Of a DNA stretch of 8,620 nt, positions 1 through 7,245 are shown piece by piece (the stretch's first letter is position 1; the number at the start of each line of letters is the position of its first letter). The position numbers and the translations under genes were made by a program. The DNA lies in NCBI GenBank assembly GCA_003554115.1, contig PWFE01000039.1:1-8620 (forward strand). The letters are read 5' to 3'. This DNA is from Haloferacaceae archaeon (GTDB taxonomy: Archaea; Halobacteriota; Halobacteria; Halobacteriales; Haloferacaceae). The notes beneath the pieces are model-generated. The model was not told the DNA's origin. It made no database searches and saw only the letters and a program-made list of their open reading frames with translations.

Positions 1-2489
1 CCGAAAAGGACAACGCCGCCCGGCGGATCGCCGAAATCCTCAGCGGCGGCACTGCCGACTCAACCCGCGAGCGCGGCGTCAACGTCTACAAATGGGGTGG
101 CAAACGCTGTATCGGCCTCTCAGGGCACGTTGTGGGCGTTGATTTCCCCAGCGAGTACAACGACTGGCGAGATGTCGAACCCGTCGAGCTAATCGATGCG
201 CCTATCGAGAAATATCCAACCCAGGAGAATATCGTTGCAGCAGTCAGATCGCTGGCACGGCACGCCTCGCAGGTCACGATTGCGACCGACTACGACCGCG
301 AAGGCGAGCTCATTGGGAAAGAAGCCTACGAGCTGGTTCGAGAGGTCAACGAGGACGTCGACATTGATCGGGTCCGCTTTTCATCGATCACCGACCGCGA
401 AGTAACTGAAGCGTTCGAGAACCCCGAGGATCTCGATTTCGATCTCGCCGCCGCGGGCGAAGCCCGGCAGGTGATCGACCTGATCTGGGGGGCCGCACTG
501 ACGCGGTTTCTCTCGCTTTCGGCCCGCCAGCTTGGTGATGATTTTATTTCGGTTGGCCGGGTCCAAGGGCCCACCCTCAAACTGATCGTCGACCGCGAAC
601 GCGAAATCGATGCGTTCGATCCCGAAGACTACTGGGAGCTGTTTGCCGACCTTCAGAAGGCCGACAAAGGTGGTTTTGAGGCCCAGTACTTCTATCTCGA
701 TGAAGACGGCAACGAAGCCGAGCGCGTTTGGGACGGCGAGCGTGCCGAGGCCGTCTACGAGGTGCTGGCCGACACGGAGGCCGCCAGCGTCGACTCCGTC
801 AACCGCCGGACCCGCACGGACCGCCCTCCTGCGCCGTTCAACACCACCCAGTTCATTCGCGCCGCCGGCTCGCTGAACTACTCGGCCCAGCGGGCGATGA
901 GCATCGCCGAAGATCTCTACACCGCGGGCTACATCACCTATCCCCGAACTGACAACACGGTGTATCCAGAGGATCTTGACCCCGAGGAACTGCTCGAAGC
1001 CTTTCTCGATGACCGAACGTTCGGCGACGATGCCGAACAGCTGTTGGACGCCGACACAATCGAACCCACCTCGGGCGACAAGGAGACAACCGACCACCCA
1101 CCAATCCATCCGAGCGTCGAGCGGCCTGACCGCGGCGATCTGAGCGAGGGCGAATGGGAGATCTACGAACTCGTCGTCCGTCGTTTTTTCGCCACGGTTG
1201 CCGATGATGCCACCTGGGAACACCTCAAAGTCGTCTCGGAGATCGACGTCGACGAACTCGACGACATCAAACTGAAAGCCAACGGCAAACGTCTGCTTGA
1301 GGCTGGCTACCACGACGTCTATCCGTATTTCAACCAGCAGGAAACCCACGTCCCGGATGTCGAAGAAGGCGAGGCGCTCTCAATTGTCGAGACTCGCATT
1401 GAGGACAAACAGACCCAGCCGCCCCGTCGCTATGGCCAATCGCGGCTGATCGAAACAATGGAAAAAATGGGGATCGGCACGAAGTCGACCCGCCACCACA
1501 CCATCGAAAAACTGTATGATCGAGGCTACATCGAGAGCGACCCACCGCGACCGACGATGCTGGCGCGAGCGGTTGTCGAAGCCGCCGAGGATTTCGCCGA
1601 CCAGATCGTCTCCGAGGAGATGACCGCCCAGCTGGAAGCCGACATGCAGGCGATTGCCGCGGGCGAGAAGAACTACAGCGAGGTCACTGATGAATCAAAA
1701 CAGATGCTCCAGACAGTGTTCGACGAACTCATCGAGTCGCGCGAAGCGGTCGGCGAGCACATCCAAAAGTCACTGAAGGCCGACAAAACACTCGGCCCCT
1801 GTCCAGAGTGTGGCGACGACCTGCTCGTGCGCAAAAGTCGACACGGTTCGTACTTCGTCGGCTGCAACGGCTATCCCGACTGTACGTACACCCTGCCGCT
1901 ACCCTCGACTGGCAAACCACTGATTCTCGAAGACACCTGCGAGGAACACGGCCTCCGCGAGGTCAAAATGCTCGCAGGGCGCAAAACGTTCACCCACGGC
2001 TGTCCGCAGTGCAAAGCCGACGAAGCTGACGACGAAGAAGATCTTGTCATTGGAACCTGTCCTGATTGTGGCGACGAAGAGGGCGGCGAGTTGGCGATCA
2101 AACGCCTTCGGAGTGGCTCGCGGCTCGTCGGCTGTACCCGATACCCAGAGTGTGAGTATTCCTTACCGCTGCCGCGCCGCGGCGAACTTGAAGTCACCGA
2201 CGAGCGATGCGAAGAACACGACCTGCCGAAACTCGTTATCGACCCCGACAGCGATGAGCCTTGGGAGCTGGGCTGTCCGATCTGTAACTACCGAGAGTAT
2301 CAGGCCGAACAGAACGGCTCGGAGCTCGAAACCGTCTCAGGGATCGGCGAAAAGACGGCCGAGAAACTGAAAACGGCGGGTATCGAGGACGTGAAAGGGC
2401 TAAAAGAGGCAGATCCCGAAGATCTCGCCGGTGAGGTCGACGGTGTCGGTCCTGATACGGTCAGAAACTGGCAGGCAAACGCCGACTAA
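1..2489 (+). CDS. topA: DNA topoisomerase I (type IA), 5' end missing
   Basis: This type IA topoisomerase cuts one DNA strand through a 5'-phosphotyrosine and passes the other, relaxing negative supercoils. The reading frame is open from nt 3 (EKDNAARRIAEIL, the usual Toprim start), so the true start lies outside the window, probably within about ten codons. GTG at 132 is not the start. Counting from nt 3, the Toprim acidic triad is in ATDYDREGELIG (D96, D98, E100), and the catalytic tyrosine is Y313 in ITYPRTD (codon 939-941). GIGTKSTRH near nt 1480 is another family motif. The C-terminus has two CxxC...C-x5-C zinc ribbons (C600, C603, C621, C627; the second around nt 2059-2155), each followed by a Cys/His segment ending in CPxC. 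A helix-hairpin-helix tail follows (VSGIGEKTAEKL and VDGVGPDTVRNW). It is convergent with the DUF2237 gene. Identity is firm; the zinc ribbons and HhH tail presumably aid DNA binding. Confidence 0.96.
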   Translation, partial: EKDNAARRIAEILSGGTADSTRERGVNVYKWGGKRCIGLSGHVVGVDFPSEYNDWRDVEPVELIDAPIEKYPTQENIVAAVRSLARHASQVTIATDYDREGELIGKEAYELVREVNEDVDIDRVRFSSITDREVTEAFENPEDLDFDLAAAGEARQVIDLIWGAALTRFLSLSARQLGDDFISVGRVQGPTLKLIVDREREIDAFDPEDYWELFADLQKADKGGFEAQYFYLDEDGNEAERVWDGERAEAVYEVLADTEAASVDSVNRRTRTDRPPAPFNTTQFIRAAGSLNYSAQRAMSIAEDLYTAGYITYPRTDNTVYPEDLDPEELLEAFLDDRTFGDDAEQLLDADTIEPTSGDKETTDHPPIHPSVERPDRGDLSEGEWEIYELVVRRFFATVADDATWEHLKVVSEIDVDELDDIKLKANGKRLLEAGYHDVYPYFNQQETHVPDVEEGEALSIVETRIEDKQTQPPRRYGQSRLIETMEKMGIGTKSTRHHTIEKLYDRGYIESDPPRPTMLARAVVEAAEDFADQIVSEEMTAQLEADMQAIAAGEKNYSEVTDESKQMLQTVFDELIESREAVGEHIQKSLKADKTLGPCPECGDDLLVRKSRHGSYFVGCNGYPDCTYTLPLPSTGKPLILEDTCEEHGLREVKMLAGRKTFTHGCPQCKADEADDEEDLVIGTCPDCGDEEGGELAIKRLRSGSRLVGCTRYPECEYSLPLPRRGELEVTDERCEEHDLPKLVIDPDSDEPWELGCPICNYREYQAEQNGSELETVSGIGEKTAEKLKTAGIEDVKGLKEADPEDLAGEVDGVGPDTVRNWQANAD

Positions 2490-2503
2490 CCGTTGAGTTA
2501 GTG

Positions 2504-2524
2504 GTGGTAGTCAGTGCCTACTAC
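2504..2524. terminator. Small hairpin between convergent genes, possible terminator
   Basis: GTGGTAG (2504-2510) and CTACTAC (2518-2524) form a 7-bp stem with one G-T (G-U in RNA) pair around a 7-nt loop. It begins 15 nt after the topA stop and covers the last bases of the convergent DUF2237 gene, including its TAG. The placement would suit a shared transcription end. There is no clear T-tract and the stem is short, so it may be chance. Confidence 0.25.
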
Positions 2525-2889
2525 TCGTGGGCGTGGGCCTGAAGTTCTTCGAGTGATACCTCATCGAGCACACCCTCGGTTGTCGCTTCCAAGACAACCG
2601 GCGGTGCGGTGTCAGCCTCGCGGGCTTCAAGCCACCGCGGCAGACAGACACACCACCGGTCGCCGGGGTGGAGTCCGGGAAACTCGTATTCGGGCCGGGG
2701 TGTGATCAGATCGTTACCCTGCTCGCGGCTGTATTCAAGAAACGCTTGGGTCATCACTGCACAGACTTCGTGTCGACCCGGATCGCGCTGGAGGTGTCGA
2801 CAGTGTCCATCCCGTAGAAATCCGGTTTCGGGAACCGTACTGCAGGCTTCGAGCGGTTCACCCAGCACGTTCTGTTCGGCAGGTGGCAT
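2521..2889 (-). CDS. DUF2237 family protein
   Basis: This 122-residue cytoplasmic protein matches DUF2237 along its whole length, which is the usual size for that small single-domain family. Recognisable blocks are NVLGEPLEACS (7-17), TGFLRDGHC (22-30), GRHEVCAVMT (38-47), GNDLITPRPEYEFPGL (58-73), GDRWCVCLPRWLEA (76-89) and APPVVLEAT (95-103). The cysteines C16, C30, C43, C80 and C82 lie in these blocks and could bind metal or act in redox chemistry, but the family has no established function that I know of. The ATG at 2889 is supported by a TATA-like element about 25 nt upstream, consistent with a leaderless transcript. It ends 31 bp from the topA stop, on the opposite strand, and has no operon partner within 90 bp. 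I assign the family but not a function. Confidence 0.88.
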   Translation of the reverse strand: MPPAEQNVLGEPLEACSTVPETGFLRDGHCRHLQRDPGRHEVCAVMTQAFLEYSREQGNDLITPRPEYEFPGLHPGDRWCVCLPRWLEAREADTAPPVVLEATTEGVLDEVSLEELQAHAHE

Positions 2890-2911
2890 AGATCAGTATT
2901 CGACGAGCGCC

Positions 2912-2920
2912 CTATAGCTA
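2912..2920 (-). promoter_or_regulatory. TATA-like element for the DUF2237 gene
   Basis: On the minus strand the sequence AGCTATAGG centres about 27 nt before the ATG at 2889. That is the spacing expected for an archaeal promoter driving a leaderless or nearly leaderless mRNA, and no Shine-Dalgarno sequence precedes the ATG. The call rests on position and AT content only. Confidence 0.4.
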
Positions 2921-2981
2921 TTGGGTCCAAAAGATCGCATGGCGGCGACTGCCCGATTTGTCGCTCTATGGGTGCCGTCCG

Positions 2982-3242
2982 TCATTTTCCGGCGAACAGT
3001 TCGGCAGCCAACCGCTCCATTGCCCCCACGTGGAACCGGTTGTTCCGGCGGTGCTCGGTCGCGGTCTGCAGCCGAGCAGCATGGCAGCCGTCGACCGAAC
3101 TCACCAGCCACGTATCGTCCCCCAACGACAGCGTAGCGTACCCGCTCCCCCGAACGGGTGTAAGTCCGGCCTCATGCCTGTGTCAACGGTGACTCCTGTC
3201 ACACGTCGTCGTGGCGACAGCCAACTGGCCGTCTACTGCCAC
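2982..3242 (-). pseudogene. Short unknown gene interrupted by an in-frame TGA
   Basis: This is the only gene-like content of the 422-bp gap at 2890-3311. On the minus strand, GTG at 3242 opens 19 codons (VAVDGQLAVATTTCDRSHR), then TGA at 3185-3183, then 66 sense codons in the same frame to TGA at 2984-2982. The second part reads like real protein (GYATLSLGDDTWLVSS, DGCHAARLQTATEHRRNNRF, VGAMERLAAELFAGK) and has mostly G or C at third positions. A TATA-like TTTACTA lies 22-28 nt before the GTG, fitting a leaderless start. After the TGA the only in-frame ATG is the one in GAMERL, so the downstream part has no good start of its own. I do not recognise the family. It could be a decayed gene, a sequencing error, or a shorter gene with a rare start codon. 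The overlapping minus-strand frame at 2893-3111 (Arg/Pro/Cys-rich) looks like a shadow. Confidence 0.45.
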
Positions 3243-3263
3243 GTTTGTCAGCAGGGTCTCCGG

Positions 3264-3270
3264 TAGTAAA
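3264..3270 (-). promoter_or_regulatory. TATA-like element before the interrupted small gene
   Basis: TTTACTA on the minus strand lies 22-28 nt upstream of the GTG at 3242, which is correct spacing for a leaderless haloarchaeal transcript. It falls in the 69-bp gap after the stop of the large regulator gene. That suggests the small gene has, or had, its own promoter rather than being read from the regulator. Confidence 0.3.
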
Positions 3271-3311
3271 GCTATCACTACTATGTATGCTGAGTCGACG
3301 CTGTGGCCACT

Positions 3312-6167
3312 CTATTCATCTAGAGGCTCAGCCGGTCGCTCCTCGAACAGAAGCCGTAGCAGTGTTCTGAGCGCGGCCCGGAGATGGTAGTTAAACGTTG
3401 GCTGCGAGATGCCGAGCGAGGCTCCTACTTCGGTGCCTGTACTCCCTCGTGGTGAGTCGAAATATCGCGCGAAGTAGGCAGTCCGTAACGTCTCTGCTTG
3501 TCGGTCTGTAAGCTCATCGAGAAGCTGCATCTGGAACGTCTCTCGTGTCTGGAGTCCGTAGTCGCGGTCCTGTCTGGCGACGATCTGTGCCGACGGATAC
3601 GCTGTTTTGAGTCGCTTCATAAACAGCCGAACATTCGTCGACTGCGGCAGTGTTGCGATCACCTGTTGGCTCTTGCCGTCGGTTTCGATAGCGGTTGGAA
3701 CCGCCCCACAGTCGACGAGCGTCGTCGCTACCATCGGCCCAGAAACCGAGGCTTCGTACAGTGCCGTCCCGTTCTGTTCGGTAACTGCCCGAAGGTGCTT
3801 TATCGAACACAACTCGGCGGCCGCCGAGTTGACGGCTTCGGTTGGGACATCTCGCGCTGAAAAATACAGCAGCGATTGGTTTTCGTGCTGTGGGACAACT
3901 CCTTCGAAGCTGAGCCGCGTTTCGAGACGCTGTGCCAACCGCTGGAGGAGATCACGGTCTTCGGTGACGGTGAGTTCGAGTTCGGTTCGGTGGTCGGCCA
4001 ACAGCCCCTGTTTGGTTTCTGTCGCGGCGATCACGTAGCCGACAGTCCGCCCGACGGCGGTTAACACGGTTTGTGTGGCCGTATCGAACGCCGCTGGCGT
4101 GTTGGCGTACACCGACAGTATGCCGTAACTAATCTCGTTATGTGTCAGTGGAATACTAAACACCGACTGGTAGCCACGGGATAACGCCTCCTTTCGCCAC
4201 GGCTCTGTCTGCCAGTCGACGGAGACTTGCTCGACCGAGACGGTCGAATTCGATTCGAGTGCACGGACGGTGGGCTCGTCGACCGGCTGGTCGGTACGTT
4301 CGTACTGCGTTTCGAGCCAGCCGAGATAGCCTCCCTCGTTACCCGCTGAGGCACGTGGGCTGAGCGTGTCATCCCGCCGGTCGGCAGCACCGATCCACGC
4401 GAAGGCATACTGCTCGAAGTCTGCCAGAACCGAGCACACGATGGTTTCGGCTTCTTGACGGCTCTGGGCTGAAAACAACTCCGTACCGAAGGCGTCGACC
4501 AGTTCGTTCGTGTGCTGCAACGCCTCTATCTCTGCGGTCTGTTCGGCTAGCGTCTGGCGGTGGGCCTGTGATTGCCGGTCGGCGGCGAGTCGGTCGAACG
4601 CCGCGGCGACTGTTGCTCCCAGCAGTTCGGCTACCGTCAGCGTCTGGTCGCTTGTCTCGCCGGTGTCGGTGTCGCCGACAAACAGCACGCCGTGTTCGCC
4701 AAGCGGGATGAACATCGCCCGCCGGTACGGCGTCTCGGGATCGTACGCCTCCGGGAGCTCGCTCAGGTCTTGGGTTACAATCAGCTCGGACTCGAAGTAG
4801 GCTCGGCCGGCAATGCTGGTCGAATCGGCGGCTATCGGGAGTAGCTCAGGAAACTTGTCGACGGCCGACGGGCTGAACGCCAGCAGCTCGAACACGTTGG
4901 TTTCGTCGTCGTACTCCAGTGCGATGGCGTTCTCGAAATCAAGGGTTGCGGTGGCCGCATCGACAGCGATTTCGGCGATCTCTTGGTTTGACCGCACCGA
5001 CAGCAGCTCGTGGGCCGCATCGTACAGCGCGGTAAACATCGCTTCGGTCTGTTTTCGGTAGCTGAGGTCTCGGACGACGCCGACGGTTCCCGTTTCGCCG
5101 TCGAACTGTATCGGCGTCATCCACGTCTCGACCGGCACGCGCTTGCCGGCTTTCGTTGTGAGCTCGCCGTTGAGAATCGCCGCTTCGCTGTCGCCAGCAA
5201 ACAGCTCCTCGCGGTGGTCGGTGGCTGCCGCCATATCTTCAGGGTCGGTGATGACTCCAGCGTTCCGTCCCAGCAGCTCCTCGGGAGTGTAGTGGACAAG
5301 CTCGGCAAATGCCCTGTTGACGAAGGAGAACTCGAAGTTCGAATCCAGAATACAGACGCCATCATGGACCGACTCGACGATCGTTTTGTACTGTTCGAGT
5401 TCGCGCTCGCGCTGTTTTTCGGCAGTCACCTCGCGGAAAAACACCGAAACACCGGTTTCCGAGGGGTACAGCCGAGCACGAATCCATTCGTCGGTGGGCG
5501 CTGGAACGTGCGTCTCGACTGTTTTCGACTGTTGGGTGTCGAGTACCTCCTGTAGGTCGGCTTCGTACTGCGCGAGATGCTCGCCGAGCTCCGAGAGTCG
5601 CGCGCCGAGATACGCACCGCCCGGGTACCGTTCAGGGTTGATCGCCCGCTTGCTCGCATACGTCAGCCGGAGGTCGGTATCGAAGGCGACAAATCCGTCA
5701 GTCATCCGGTCGAGCACAGTCTGAAGAGTTGTTTCTAATTCGGCCTCCGCAGACGACGGTTTGCCGTCTGAGGTCGACTGCTCGTCGACTTCGGTGGGTC
5801 TCTGCGCGGCGACAGCCGACCGAATCCGGTGGGCAACCAGTGAATCACGCGCAGCGTCATCGCTCAATAAATACTCCGTGTAACCGACTTCGAGCGTGTC
5901 GACAACTGTTTCGGGCTGGTCGGTAACCCAGACGACCGCCACGCCGTGTCGACGGCACGCATCGAGCACCGATGTTCGGTCGACCGGCGCGTCGATCCAG
6001 TCGGCCAGCAGACAGTCGACCGGCTCGTGGTCGATACGGTCGAGTGCCGCCGAAACCGACTGGACGCTGTGGAGACAGATCTCGTATTTGGCGAGTTCGC
6101 GCGCGGCAGCTACCGTGGTCGCTGTCTCCGTGTCGGGATCGATACGACAAACCTGTATCCGAGCCAT
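3312..6167 (-). CDS. Bat-like sensor/transcription regulator (REC-like, PAS, GAF, HTH_10)
   Basis: This 951-residue cytoplasmic regulator has the bacterio-opsin-activator architecture. A receiver-like domain spans about 1-120, with D56 in CLLADW at the phospho-acceptor position and T82 at the conserved Thr/Ser. The usual lysine after strand 5 seems replaced (YLLSDD, about S102), so the domain is probably degenerate. PAS domains lie at about 147-250 and 258-374 (ESVHDGVCILDSNFEFSFVN), and GAF domains at about 376-528 and 557-715, joined by a likely coiled linker. The Bat-specific region is about 720-870. HTH_10 lies at about 884-940 (LTDRQAETLRTAYFARYFDS, then GTEVGASLGISQPTFNYHLR) and should bind DNA. 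There is no kinase domain or membrane segment, so this is a one-component-style sensor whose ligand cannot be read from the sequence. In Halobacterium, Bat activates bacterio-opsin genes, but none are here. ATG 6167 begins the receiver fold (MARIQVCRIDPD); I see no strong promoter for it. It is divergent from the GGGP synthase gene. Confidence 0.9.
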   Translation of the reverse strand: MARIQVCRIDPDTETATTVAAARELAKYEICLHSVQSVSAALDRIDHEPVDCLLADWIDAPVDRTSVLDACRRHGVAVVWVTDQPETVVDTLEVGYTEYLLSDDAARDSLVAHRIRSAVAAQRPTEVDEQSTSDGKPSSAEAELETTLQTVLDRMTDGFVAFDTDLRLTYASKRAINPERYPGGAYLGARLSELGEHLAQYEADLQEVLDTQQSKTVETHVPAPTDEWIRARLYPSETGVSVFFREVTAEKQRERELEQYKTIVESVHDGVCILDSNFEFSFVNRAFAELVHYTPEELLGRNAGVITDPEDMAAATDHREELFAGDSEAAILNGELTTKAGKRVPVETWMTPIQFDGETGTVGVVRDLSYRKQTEAMFTALYDAAHELLSVRSNQEIAEIAVDAATATLDFENAIALEYDDETNVFELLAFSPSAVDKFPELLPIAADSTSIAGRAYFESELIVTQDLSELPEAYDPETPYRRAMFIPLGEHGVLFVGDTDTGETSDQTLTVAELLGATVAAAFDRLAADRQSQAHRQTLAEQTAEIEALQHTNELVDAFGTELFSAQSRQEAETIVCSVLADFEQYAFAWIGAADRRDDTLSPRASAGNEGGYLGWLETQYERTDQPVDEPTVRALESNSTVSVEQVSVDWQTEPWRKEALSRGYQSVFSIPLTHNEISYGILSVYANTPAAFDTATQTVLTAVGRTVGYVIAATETKQGLLADHRTELELTVTEDRDLLQRLAQRLETRLSFEGVVPQHENQSLLYFSARDVPTEAVNSAAAELCSIKHLRAVTEQNGTALYEASVSGPMVATTLVDCGAVPTAIETDGKSQQVIATLPQSTNVRLFMKRLKTAYPSAQIVARQDRDYGLQTRETFQMQLLDELTDRQAETLRTAYFARYFDSPRGSTGTEVGASLGISQPTFNYHLRAALRTLLRLLFEERPAEPLDE

Positions 6168-6228
6168 CTATTCTGCGAATCTAGGGACGACAACCGGTTA
6201 TCCCTTTTGATGCAACCGCTCTGACTGT

Positions 6229-6244
6229 TGTGAAATCTATCACA
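6229..6244. promoter_or_regulatory. Perfect TGTGA-N6-TCACA inverted repeat, candidate operator
   Basis: The 16-bp site TGTGAAATCTATCACA has perfect 5-bp arms with a 6-bp spacer. It sits in the 168-bp gap between the divergent regulator gene (ATG at 6167, 61 bp away) and the GGGP synthase gene (ATG at 6336, 91 bp away). Its form suits a dimeric DNA-binding protein and its place suits control of either gene, including autoregulation. The symmetry is visible; binding and identity of the binder are inference. Confidence 0.4.
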
Positions 6245-6301
6245 GACACTCGCTGACGGCGGTCTACCTCCTCGTTTACCGACAGAACCGGCCACCGCAC
6301 C

Positions 6302-6310
6302 CTTTTTATT
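6302..6310 (+). promoter_or_regulatory. TATA box of the GGGP synthase gene
   Basis: CTTTTTATT lies 26-34 nt before ATG 6336, the usual distance for a haloarchaeal TATA box of a leaderless mRNA. The element overlaps the alternative in-frame TTG at 6309, which argues against that start. Confidence 0.6.
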
Positions 6311-6335
6311 GTCACACAAAACAACTCAACCCAAC

Positions 6336-7064
6336 ATGAGCATACGTCCGTGGACTGAGTGGGACCATATCCTCAAAATCGACCCCGACAAGCCGCTGGT
6401 CGACGGCGAGACGTTCGAAGATGTCTGTGAGACCGGCACTGACGCCATTGAGATTGGCGGCACGCTCGGGATGACCGAAGCGAAAATGCAGCGGGTTGTT
6501 GAGGCCTGTGCGGCCTACGACGTGCCGCTGTATCAAGAACCCTCGAATCCCTCGGTCGTTATCGATTCACCCGCACTTGAGGGGTATCTGATTCCGACCG
6601 TGTTCAACTCGGCCGACCCCTTTTGGATCGTTGGCGCACACAAAGAGTGGGTTCGGATCGAAAACGGCCTCGATTGGGACCGCACGACGACGGAAGCCTA
6701 CATCGTCCTCAACCCCGATGCGTCGGTCGCCGAATACACTGAGGCAGACTGTGAGCAGTCGGCCGATGATGTCGCCTCATACGCGCGCGTCGCCGAGAAG
6801 ATGTTCGGCCAAGAGATCATCTATCTCGAATACTCCGGGACGTTTGGCGACCCCGAAATCGTCGACGCAGCCAGTCAAGCGCTTGATGAGGCAACCCTGT
6901 TTTACGGCGGTGGCGTCCACGACTACGACGACGCCTACGAGATGGGCCAGTACGCTGACGTGGTGGTTGTTGGCGACCTGCTCCACGACGAGGGCTGTGA
7001 GGCTGTCAGCGAGACGGTCGACGGTGTCAAAGACGCTCATACGGATATTCCGAAACCGAACTGA
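6336..7064 (+). CDS. Geranylgeranylglyceryl phosphate synthase (GGGPS)
   Basis: This enzyme (phosphoglycerol geranylgeranyltransferase, PcrB/GGGPS family) joins geranylgeranyl diphosphate to sn-glycerol-1-phosphate, the first ether bond of archaeal membrane lipids. The 242-residue protein is full length for this TIM-barrel family. Visible motifs are [13 protein letters not shown] (35-47), [20 protein letters not shown] (84-103), [11 protein letters not shown] (122-132), the signature YLEYSG (163-168), the phosphate-binding FYGGGVHD (189-196) and [11 protein letters not shown] (210-220). Mg2+ is the expected cofactor. I chose ATG 6336 because a TATA box lies about 30 nt upstream; the in-frame TTG at 6309 would add nine residues lying within or just after the promoter. 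The gene is monocistronic by layout: the next gene starts 162 bp later with its own TATA box. It is divergent from the Bat-like regulator. Confidence 0.95.
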   Translation: MSIRPWTEWDHILKIDPDKPLVDGETFEDVCETGTDAIEIGGTLGMTEAKMQRVVEACAAYDVPLYQEPSNPSVVIDSPALEGYLIPTVFNSADPFWIVGAHKEWVRIENGLDWDRTTTEAYIVLNPDASVAEYTEADCEQSADDVASYARVAEKMFGQEIIYLEYSGTFGDPEIVDAASQALDEATLFYGGGVHDYDDAYEMGQYADVVVVGDLLHDEGCEAVSETVDGVKDAHTDIPKPN

Positions 7065-7177
7065 TTCGTTTCTGCAGTCGAGTTGACGCATTTGGGATGT
7101 ATCACTCAGTAGCTCTATGATTGGTCGACTGTTGATTAACTTTATCGAGGAGTTTGTTCTTACTCGTCTGAATTCTG

Positions 7178-7185
7178 TATAAAAG
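7178..7185 (+). promoter_or_regulatory. TATA box of the CBS-DUF2267 operon
   Basis: TATAAAAG is the clearest TATA box in the window. Initiation 25-28 nt downstream would fall near 7205-7211, leaving a leader of roughly 16-22 nt before the ATG at 7227. So this operon is probably not leaderless at its first annotated gene. In the remaining intergenic stretch 7065-7177 I see only a distant 7-bp inverted pair (CAGTCGA 7075-7081, TCGACTG 7125-7131), probably chance. Confidence 0.65.
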
Positions 7186-7209
7186 TACAAGCCGCCGGAC
7201 AGCAAAGCC

Positions 7210-7245
7210 ATGTGTGGTGGAAAACCATGCCAGTACAAGACCTAG
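7210..7245 (+). other. Possible 11-codon upstream ORF overlapping the CBS gene start
   Basis: ATG at 7210 opens MCGGKPCQYKT and stops at TAG 7243-7245, in a different frame from the CBS gene that starts at 7227. ATG 7210 is at about the expected transcription start, 25-32 nt after TATAAAAG, so it could be read from a leaderless end. Translation of it would run over the Shine-Dalgarno-like GGTGG and the real start codon. Such a short ORF can easily occur by chance. Confidence 0.2.
7216..7220 (+). promoter_or_regulatory. Shine-Dalgarno-like GGTGG deciding the CBS gene start
   Basis: GGTGG lies 6 nt before ATG 7227 and partly matches the sequence complementary to the 16S rRNA 3' end. This, with the position of the TATA box, favours ATG 7227 over the in-frame GTG at 7212, which would add MWWKT. 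Confidence 0.4.

Noticed and set aside
381..1349. 322-codon open frame on the minus strand
   Set aside because: It lies wholly inside topA, whose protein has clear catalytic motifs. The antisense product is Val/Gly/Arg-rich with no recognisable motif, typical of a shadow frame in GC-rich DNA.
132..2489. topA starting at GTG 132
   Set aside because: The frame continues upstream to nt 3 with conserved Toprim sequence, so GTG 132 is an internal valine codon.
2893..3111. 72-codon minus-strand frame between the DUF2237 gene and the regulator
   Set aside because: Its product is rich in Arg, Pro and Cys without a recognisable pattern. It overlaps the more protein-like frame at 2982-3242, which also has a well-placed TATA-like element.
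3183..3202. Selenocysteine-type reading of the in-frame TGA, prompted by the nearby GTGAC-TCCT-GTCAC hairpin (3189-3202)
   Set aside because: The hairpin lies on the 5' side of the TGA in the minus-strand message. Archaeal SECIS elements lie in untranslated regions, selenocysteine use is not known in haloarchaea, and the stem is only 5 bp.
5010..5555. 181-codon plus-strand frame inside the Bat-like gene
   Set aside because: It is antisense to well-formed PAS/GAF domains and has no promoter or motif; it is a codon-bias shadow.
6192..6199. AACCGGTT palindrome upstream of the regulator gene
   Set aside because: It is only 8 bp and does not extend on either side; such sites are expected by chance.
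6309..7064. Longer GGGP synthase starting at TTG 6309
   Set aside because: The TTG overlaps the TATA box, so it would not be transcribed from the predicted start; ATG 6336 has ideal leaderless spacing.
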